In this document: piece after piece, positions 51,405 to 57,163 of the stretch
How positions within the stretch are numbered: position 1 is the first letter of the stretch
Layout of the letters: each line of letters begins with the position of its first letter
Assembly: GCF_013415125.1 (NCBI RefSeq)
Contig: NZ_JACCDE010000034.1
Span: 1 to 57,163 of the forward strand
Origin: Vreelandella glaciei
GTDB lineage: Bacteria; Pseudomonadota; Gammaproteobacteria; Pseudomonadales; Halomonadaceae
Reading direction: 5' to 3'
DNA: 57,163 bases
The notes under the pieces: model-generated
Told to the model about the DNA's origin: nothing
The model's database searches: none
Seen by the model: only the letters and a program-made list of their open reading frames with translations
Program-made: the position numbers and the translations under genes

Positions 51405-51449
51405 GCTTTTTTGTACTGGGCTTTTTTGTACTGGGCTTTTTTGTACTGG
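51405..51449. repeat. Three perfect 15-base tandem repeats
   Basis: GCTTTTTTGTACTGG occurs three times head to tail (51405-51419, 51420-51434, 51435-51449), followed by a broken start of a fourth (GCTAGG). It fills the gap between two convergent genes. The T6 tracts could end plus-strand transcripts. Perfect identity of copies points to a recent slippage expansion. Confidence 0.85.
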
Positions 51450-51481
51450 GCTAGGATGTACGTGAAACGCATTTCCTAGCC
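51449..51481. terminator. Hairpin between convergent genes
   Basis: GGCTAGGA (51449-51456) pairs with TCCTAGCC (51474-51481) around a 17-base loop, at the shared 3' ends of the YqjK-like and BaiN/HI0933-type genes. No T-run directly follows on either strand, although T6 tracts precede it on the plus strand. Confidence 0.45.
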
Positions 51482-52665
51482 TAGCAGGCTTGCCCACAAG
51501 CGACGCCACTCGCCCACGCCCACTGAAAGTTATACCCGCCTAGCTCTCCCGTCACATCCAATACCTCTCCAATAAAGCGCAGTTGCGGCAGGCCTTTAAC
51601 TTCAAAGGTCTTGGACGATAGCGCCTCGGTATTGACCCCGCCCATGGTCACCTCTGCGGTGCGCCAACCTTCAGTCCCCGCTGGCTTCAGTTGCCAAGCG
51701 TTGAGCCTTCCTGCCCACTCATCCAGCGCTGCGTTGGCATACTGGGCCAGTGGTCGCGCCGGGTCATTGTCGGGGTACCACTCCAACAGCGCTTGCGCCA
51801 AGCGTTTCGGGAAGCGTTCGCCAAGCCAGGTAGAGAGTTGGCGCTTGGGGGTCTCTTGGCGCGCTTCGCGCAGTGACTCCGCCACGTTCTCACCGGGCAG
51901 CAGATCAATGCTAATCGCCTCCCCTGGCTGCCAAACGCTGGATATCTGCAGCATCGCAGGCCCAGACAAGCCACGATGGGTAAATAGCATGGGCTCTACA
52001 AAGCGGCGACTGCCTGCGCTAACGGCCACTGGCACGCTGACGCCTGATAGCTCTGCTGCGCGCGCCTTCCAAGTATCGCTCAGCGTGAACGGCACCAGCC
52101 CCGGGCGGGTATCGAATACTTCCAAGCCAAATTGACGGGCTATATCGTAACCCAATCCCGTCGCCCCCATGCTCGGAATGGAAAGCCCGCCGCTCGCCAC
52201 GACCACTACACCCGCATCAATGTTACCTATCGAGGTGGTTAGCCGCATGGCACCGCCCTGCTGCTCCACGCGAGTAATCTGTGTGCTGAGTTTTATATCA
52301 GCCCCCGCCCACTCACACTCGGTCAGAAGCGTACGGACAATCTCTTTGGCCGAGGTGGCACAGAATAGCTGACCCGGCGTTTTCTCAACATGTTCAACGC
52401 CATGGCGCTCAACCAGCTCGACAAAGTGCTCGGGACGATAACGTTTGAGCGCCGAAATACAAAAGTAAGGGTTTGATGAGTAAAAGTGCTGCGGCGTCGT
52501 GCCAAGATGGGTAAAGTTGCAACGGCCGCCCCCGGACATGAGAATCTTCTTGCCCGCTTTGTTAGCATGATCAAGCACTAAGACCCGCTTTCCGGCATAG
52601 CCTGCTTGCGCTGCGCACATTAAGCCTGCGGCGCCAGCGCCGATGATGACAACGTCATAGATCAT
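51481..52665 (-). CDS. BaiN/HI0933-type FAD-dependent oxidoreductase
   Basis: A 394-residue flavoprotein of the HI0933/YhiN/BaiN family. The dinucleotide-binding loop VVIIGAGAAGLMCA is at about residues 5-18. KILMSGGGRCNFTH and GGLSIPSMGATGLGYDIA are family hallmarks, as is the end GGYNFQWAWASGVACG. The family reduces carbon-carbon double bonds in some members (BaiN); the substrate here is unknown. ATG at 52665 is chosen by the position of the FAD loop; 16 upstream in-frame codons are ignored. Divergent from the RND genes. Confidence 0.88.
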   Translation of the reverse strand: MIYDVVIIGAGAAGLMCAAQAGYAGKRVLVLDHANKAGKKILMSGGGRCNFTHLGTTPQHFYSSNPYFCISALKRYRPEHFVELVERHGVEHVEKTPGQLFCATSAKEIVRTLLTECEWAGADIKLSTQITRVEQQGGAMRLTTSIGNIDAGVVVVASGGLSIPSMGATGLGYDIARQFGLEVFDTRPGLVPFTLSDTWKARAAELSGVSVPVAVSAGSRRFVEPMLFTHRGLSGPAMLQISSVWQPGEAISIDLLPGENVAESLREARQETPKRQLSTWLGERFPKRLAQALLEWYPDNDPARPLAQYANAALDEWAGRLNAWQLKPAGTEGWRTAEVTMGGVNTEALSSKTFEVKGLPQLRFIGEVLDVTGELGGYNFQWAWASGVACGQAC

Positions 52666-52758
52666 AATGGACAGCTCATATTGAGGACGATTCCCGCTAT
52701 AAAAAGCAGGCATTCTAACAGGGTCGCACTTAAAAATTATTATATGATCAAATTACCC

Positions 52759-52775
52759 TATACAATAATTGTATA
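52759..52775. promoter_or_regulatory. Perfect 17-bp palindrome upstream of the RND genes
   Basis: TATACAATAATTGTATA has 8-bp perfect arms around a central A, within the AT-rich 135-base divergent region, 26 bases before the adaptor start codon. The length and symmetry fit a TetR- or MarR-type operator controlling the efflux operon. No regulator gene is adjacent on either side within the window. Confidence 0.6.
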
Positions 52776-52800
52776 AATATTATCTAACGCTGAGAACTCT

Positions 52801-53883
52801 ATGCTTTTGCCTTTTCATCGACGACGGCTGTTGCGACTTGCGCTTGTGCCTCTCACCCTTCTGCTTGCCAGTGTGACGTTCGCCCAATCGGCGCCCTCCA
52901 TCATCGGCACACGGGCAATCTTGACGACCTGGTCCGATCCACTGGAAGCCTTGGGAACCCTTCGTGCTGATGAGAGCGTGACGCTATCAGCTACCGTCAC
53001 GGACATCGTTGCCGAGATCAATTTCCGTGACGGCGAGCAGGTTGAAGAGGGGCAGCTGCTTATTCGCCTAGAGGATGCCGAGGAGCAGGCGCAGCTTAGG
53101 GCGTCCCAGGCACTTCGCGAAGAGCGGCGCAACGCGTCAAATCGCGCTTCCCAGCTGCAAGAACGCAATCTGGCGGCCCGGGCCGATGTAGAAGATAGCC
53201 AATCACGGCTGCGCCAGGCAGATGCCGATATACAAGCGATTGAAGCGGAGTTGGCTAATTACCAGATAAAAGCGCCCTTCAGCGGCCGTGTGGGCTTTCG
53301 CAATATCAGTATTGGCGCTCTGGTCACCCCAGGCATGGACCTGGTGACGCTTGATAAATTGGATGTTATGCAGCTCGACTTCAGCGTTCCAGAAGTATTT
53401 CTTGGTCGCCTATCGCCAGGCTTGATGCTCAACGCCACGACTGCCGCCTACCCTGACGCCCTCTTTAGCGGTGAAATTGCCACCATCGGCACACGGGTGG
53501 ATCCAATAACGCGCAGCGTAAGCGTCCGCGCTGATCTCGATAATGCCGACGGCCGCCTGCGCCCTGGCATGCTGATGGAAGTGATCGTTCAACAGCGCGT
53601 ACGCGATACTGTCGTCATCCCTGAGGCTGCCATAGAGCCTAGCGGTGACCGTCACTTCGTGATGCTAATTGAGCAGAGTGAAGGTAGCACACGCTTGGCA
53701 CGGCGCGAAGTGGCGATCGGCGAGCGGCGCAATGGCGAGGTGGAAATTCTTGAGGGGCTCACCGCCAACGATTTAATTGTCTTTCATGGTCTACAGCTAG
53801 CCAGAGATGGACAAGAAGCCAGGTTAATCGGGATCGCCGATGACGAGACCGGTATCCGAGCGCTGCTGGAGGCCGACCGCTAA
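52801..53883 (+). CDS. RND efflux periplasmic adaptor subunit
   Basis: A 360-residue membrane-fusion protein. A signal peptide ends near SVTFAQS (residue 29-30). The lipoyl half-motifs flank a short helical hairpin (about 95-150), with IKAPFSGRVGFRNISIGALV as the second lipoyl part. The beta-barrel (SVRADLDNADGRLRPGMLMEV) follows. It links the inner-membrane pump to an outer-membrane channel; no TolC-type gene is in the window, so a shared one is expected. Its TAA overlaps the next ATG by one base. Confidence 0.93.
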   Translation: MLLPFHRRRLLRLALVPLTLLLASVTFAQSAPSIIGTRAILTTWSDPLEALGTLRADESVTLSATVTDIVAEINFRDGEQVEEGQLLIRLEDAEEQAQLRASQALREERRNASNRASQLQERNLAARADVEDSQSRLRQADADIQAIEAELANYQIKAPFSGRVGFRNISIGALVTPGMDLVTLDKLDVMQLDFSVPEVFLGRLSPGLMLNATTAAYPDALFSGEIATIGTRVDPITRSVSVRADLDNADGRLRPGMLMEVIVQQRVRDTVVIPEAAIEPSGDRHFVMLIEQSEGSTRLARREVAIGERRNGEVEILEGLTANDLIVFHGLQLARDGQEARLIGIADDETGIRALLEADR

Positions 53884-56800
53884 TGCGCTTATCGGATATC
53901 TCTGTACAGCGACCGGTACTGGCGATGGTGATTGCGGCGCTGATTGTTGCCTTTGGTCTGCTAGCGCTCAATCGTTTGCCGCTTCAAGAGTACCCCACCA
54001 TCGACCCGCCAGTGGTCACCATCGATACCCGCTACCCCGGCGCCTCGGCCAGCGTTGTCGAAACACGTATTACCCAGGTATTAGAAGACCGCATTGCGGG
54101 TGTTGAAGGCATCGAGCTAATTACCTCGCAAAGCGAAGATGGTCGCTCTCAGATCGAGATCGAGTTTGGCATCGATATGGATATCAATGCCGCCGCCAAT
54201 GATATTCGCGACCGTATCTCCGGCGCGCTGCGCAACCTACCCGACGACGCTGACAACCCAGAGGTCACCAAAGCCGATAGCAGCGAAGAGATAGTGGTGT
54301 GGCTAAGCCTTTCCGGCGAAGATTACTCCATAACTGAATTGACCGACTACGCTAACCGCTTTCTGGTCGACAGCCTTTCCGTTCAACCGGGAGTGGCTCG
54401 AGTGCGTGTCGGCGGCGGCAGTGACTACGCCATGCGCGTATGGCTGGATCGCAATGCCTTAGCCGCACGCGGACTCACCGTTAGCGATATTGAAGATGCG
54501 TTGCGGGCTGAGAACGTAGAGCTACCGGCAGGCTCGCTTGAATCCGAAGATCGTCAGTTTATTGTCCGTCTCCCCCGCAGCTTTGCCAGCGCCGAAGATT
54601 TTCAGCGCCTCGCCCTCAGCTCTCCTCAAAACCAGGAGGAAAACGGCTATCTGGTGCGCCTTGCTGACGTAGCAAGAGTAGAAGTCGGCGCGGTGGAGGA
54701 TCGTTCTGTCTTCCGCTCTAACGGCATCCCCATGGTCGGCCTGGGTATGATCATGCAGTCGACGGCCAACGTAATAGAGCTCTCCGAAGCCGTTCAGGTC
54801 GAACTTGAACGGCTGCAGGGCACCCTGCCCGAAGGCATGTCGCTAAGCCTGAACTACGACGCCTCGCTGTTCGTCTCAGGGGCGATTGAGCAGGTCGTTA
54901 TGACGCTGTTTATCGCCATGGGCCTGGTGGTGGTAGTGATCTTTATGTTTTTGGGCAATTTGCGCACTACCCTGGTACCTGCGGTGACCGTTCCGATTGC
55001 CGTTATTGGGGCTTTTACCGCTCTGGCCGCGATGAATTTCTCAATCAACCTGCTAACGCTGCTGGCGCTGGTGCTGGCGATCGGCCTGATTGTCGATGAT
55101 GCCATCGTCGTGCTTGAAAATATAAACCGGCGTATGCACGACTACGGCGAGACACCGCTAGTCGCCGCCTTTCGCGGTACCCGGCAAATCGCTTTTGCAG
55201 TTATCGCCACCACCCTGGTGTTGGTGGCGGTTTTCTTGCCGCTCAGCATGTTGCAAGGCGATATTGGCCGACTATTTTCCGAGTTCGCACTGACCATGGC
55301 CGCCGCAGTAGTCGTCTCTACGCTGCTGGCACTGACGCTTACGCCGATGATGGCGTCTAAAATTCTTAAGCCGGGCATGCACGACAGCCGGATTGGAAAA
55401 GCCGTGCAGTGGCTGCTCAGCGGCACTCAACGCCGCTATCAGGCCACGCTAGAGTGGATGCTCAAAATGCGCTGGCTAGTGGTCGCGGCGTTTGTATTGC
55501 TGATAGGTGCCACCGCCTGGCTGGCCACGGCACTGCCCAACGAATACACGCCTCAGGAGGATCGCGGCAACTTTATCGTATTGGTGAATGGCCCCGAAGG
55601 CGCCACCTTCGACTATATGATGGACTACATGGATGAGATCGAAGCGAGGATGACGCCACTAGTGGAGAGCGGTGAGTTGGAGCGCGTCGTCGTTCGCGCC
55701 CCTCGTGGCTACGGCAACATCGAGAATTTTAATAGCGGCTTTATTATCGTCAATATGGCCGAGTGGGGCAGCCGACGCAGCGCCTGGGAGATAATGGCCG
55801 ACGTACGCCAGACACTGAGTACCCTACCCGGCGTACAAGCGTTCCCTGTAATGCGCCAGGGCTTTGGACAACGCACCGAAAAACCGGTCCAGTTTGTGCT
55901 GGGTGGCGGCACGTATGAGGAACTTGCCCGCTGGCGGGATATGCTGATAGACCATGTGCGTGAAAACAATACGCGCTTAACAGCCCTGGAAAGCAACTAC
56001 AACGAGACCCAACCGCAACTGCGGGTAGAGATCGACTACGAGCGTGCCGCCTCGTTAGGGGTTACCGTCTCGGAAATCGGCAGAACGCTGGAAGTGTTGT
56101 TGGGCGGTCGCAATGTCACTCGCTATGTGGATGAGGGTGAGGAGTATGATGTCATCCTGGAAGGCGATCGCAGTAGCCAGAATAGCCCCAGAGCGCTGGA
56201 TAACATTCAGGTTCGCTCGGCGCGCTCTAGTGAGCTGATTCCTCTAGCCAGCCTTGTCACGCTTTCCGACTTTGCTGGCGCCAGCACCCTGAATCGCTTT
56301 GACCGCATACGCGCGATTACCATTGAGGCCAACCTGGCAGATGGTTACCCGCTCGGCGAAGCGTTGGCGTACCTAGAGGAGAGCGCTGCTGAGTTGCTGC
56401 CAGAAGAGGCACAAACCAATGTGGCAGGCGCATCGCGCGACTTCCAGCAGGCTAGTGGCGCCACCGCCTTCCTATTGTTAATGGGCGCACTGGTGGTGTT
56501 CCTGGTACTCGCTGCCCAGTTCGAGAGCTTAATCCATCCCTTTGTCATCATGCTCACGGTGCCACTGGCAATGAGTGGCGCTCTGCTTGCCCTGCTGCTC
56601 ACTGGCCAGTCATTGAACATCTACAGTCAAGTAGGCTTAGTGCTACTGATTGGTTTAGCCGCTAAAAACGGCATTTTGATTGTCGAGTTTGCCAACCAGT
56701 TGCGCGACGAGGGTAAAGCGTTTCGCTCGGCGTTGATTGAAGCCTCTGTGACGCGATTGAGGCCTATCTTAATGACGGCTGTCACCACTATGGCTGGCGC

Positions 56801-57005
56801 CATTCCATTGATCATCTCGACAGGACCGGGGGCCGAATCGCGTTTGGTCATCGGTACCGTGATTATGGCGGGAGTCGGCTCGGCCACGCTGTTTACGCTG
56901 TTTGTGGTGCCCGTCGCTTACGATCTACTCGCGCGTCACACGGGTTCGCCAGGTGCAGTTAAGCGGCAGTTGGAGGAGGAAATTGCAAACGCGCCATCTG
57001 ACTGA
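53883..57005 (+). CDS. RND efflux pump permease subunit
   Basis: A 1040-residue HAE1-type RND transporter with the standard twelve helices and two large periplasmic loops. LALVLAIGLIVDDAIVVLEN carries the Asp pair of helix 4 needed for proton relay, and GLAAKNGILIVEFANQ gives the Lys of helix 10. The N-terminus FGLLALNRLPLQEYPTIDPP is typical. It should export hydrophobic drugs or other toxic compounds; the exact range is unknown. Translationally coupled to the adaptor gene. It ends near the right edge with no third operon gene visible. Confidence 0.95.
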   Translation: MRLSDISVQRPVLAMVIAALIVAFGLLALNRLPLQEYPTIDPPVVTIDTRYPGASASVVETRITQVLEDRIAGVEGIELITSQSEDGRSQIEIEFGIDMDINAAANDIRDRISGALRNLPDDADNPEVTKADSSEEIVVWLSLSGEDYSITELTDYANRFLVDSLSVQPGVARVRVGGGSDYAMRVWLDRNALAARGLTVSDIEDALRAENVELPAGSLESEDRQFIVRLPRSFASAEDFQRLALSSPQNQEENGYLVRLADVARVEVGAVEDRSVFRSNGIPMVGLGMIMQSTANVIELSEAVQVELERLQGTLPEGMSLSLNYDASLFVSGAIEQVVMTLFIAMGLVVVVIFMFLGNLRTTLVPAVTVPIAVIGAFTALAAMNFSINLLTLLALVLAIGLIVDDAIVVLENINRRMHDYGETPLVAAFRGTRQIAFAVIATTLVLVAVFLPLSMLQGDIGRLFSEFALTMAAAVVVSTLLALTLTPMMASKILKPGMHDSRIGKAVQWLLSGTQRRYQATLEWMLKMRWLVVAAFVLLIGATAWLATALPNEYTPQEDRGNFIVLVNGPEGATFDYMMDYMDEIEARMTPLVESGELERVVVRAPRGYGNIENFNSGFIIVNMAEWGSRRSAWEIMADVRQTLSTLPGVQAFPVMRQGFGQRTEKPVQFVLGGGTYEELARWRDMLIDHVRENNTRLTALESNYNETQPQLRVEIDYERAASLGVTVSEIGRTLEVLLGGRNVTRYVDEGEEYDVILEGDRSSQNSPRALDNIQVRSARSSELIPLASLVTLSDFAGASTLNRFDRIRAITIEANLADGYPLGEALAYLEESAAELLPEEAQTNVAGASRDFQQASGATAFLLLMGALVVFLVLAAQFESLIHPFVIMLTVPLAMSGALLALLLTGQSLNIYSQVGLVLLIGLAAKNGILIVEFANQLRDEGKAFRSALIEASVTRLRPILMTAVTTMAGAIPLIISTGPGAESRLVIGTVIMAGVGSATLFTLFVVPVAYDLLARHTGSPGAVKRQLEEEIANAPSD

Positions 57006-57146
57006 TGTCATTGCGACTGAAGCGTGGCAATTTGGGCGGGGGATGTCATTGCGTATAGGGACTCCTCCCCGGTTGCAAGCTCCGATGATGAACAACATAA
57101 GCCGATGCGTGCGTATAGTCGGTCTCTTAATGGGGACGCTATCCCC
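57004..57146. repeat. Right-edge repeats and small hairpin
   Basis: GATGTCATTGCG occurs at 57004-57015 and again at 57042-57053. GGGGA-CGCTA-TCCCC (57132-57146) forms a 5-bp hairpin in a GC-rich stretch ending CCCCTGACCC, reminiscent of REP-type elements. No gene is seen in 57006-57163. Confidence 0.35.
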
Positions 57147-57163
57147 TGACCCTGATGAACGTC

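Noticed and set aside
51405..51449. Possible CRISPR array
   Set aside because: The 15-base units abut with no spacers, and no cas gene is present.

Overview
This window looks like chromosomal DNA from a halophilic gammaproteobacterium, most likely the Halomonas/Vreelandella group. The basis is the moderate GC content, the gene families, and Halomonas-typical gene pairs; no 16S gene is inside the window, so this is inference. The left edge holds an rRNA operon leader (boxA) and a strong P1-type promoter firing leftward off the window. There are no tRNAs, no CRISPR array, no intact insertion sequence and no replication origin that I can see.

Layout. 0.4-7 kb: an acyl-CoA/fatty-acid catabolism cluster (acyl-CoA dehydrogenase, HSD10-type SDR, AMP-binding ligase, TetR regulator, thiolase) with PsrA-like and LiuR-like palindromes. 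7-8.8 kb: a YbiR-like anion permease and a decayed chemoreceptor gene. 8.85-18.1 kb: an arsenic island. It has a thioredoxin-type arsC facing a plus-strand operon: arsH, ACR3 pump, flavin reductase, glutaredoxin-type arsC, SigZ-like ECF sigma, ArsP-like permease, mini-thioredoxin, CC/Se-motif protein. An opposing operon carries gap, arsJ and an MFS gene. The two main ars promoters share an exact ATATACG-N6-CATATAT site, yet no arsR gene is present. 18.2-22.7 kb: pstSCAB with a PHO box, the usual arsenate entry route, next to the arsenate-specific gap-arsJ pair.

22.8-32.8 kb: TauE/SafE and Bcr/CflA transporters, an HsbA/HsbR-like STAS plus PP2C signalling pair behind mlaA and a FabH-like synthase, and the helicase HrpA. 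32.9-41.4 kb: fadD, a YafJ-type amidotransferase, a small membrane protein, oligopeptidase B, a Tn5/IS4-type transposase relic, a YajG lipoprotein, thiopurine methyltransferase, a YgiM-like SH3 protein and a DUF1820 protein. 41.6-45.8 kb: a two-gene unit of a stand-alone ATP-grasp ligase and a 680-residue protein with a papain-like Gln/Cys/His/Asn signature, then a TlyA-type methyltransferase. 45.8-57 kb: MscK-type channel, outer-membrane phospholipase A, an ElaB/YqjE/YqjK trio, a BaiN/HI0933 flavoprotein, and an RND efflux adaptor-pump pair behind a perfect 17-bp palindrome.

How it works together: arsenate entering through Pst can be handled in two ways. It can be reduced by either ArsC and expelled as arsenite by ACR3, or trapped by GAPDH as 1-arseno-3-phosphoglycerate and expelled by ArsJ. 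ArsH and the ArsP-like permease point to organoarsenicals as well. The least explained piece is the ATP-grasp/papain-like pair (41653-44949), followed by the ars-embedded sigma factor.
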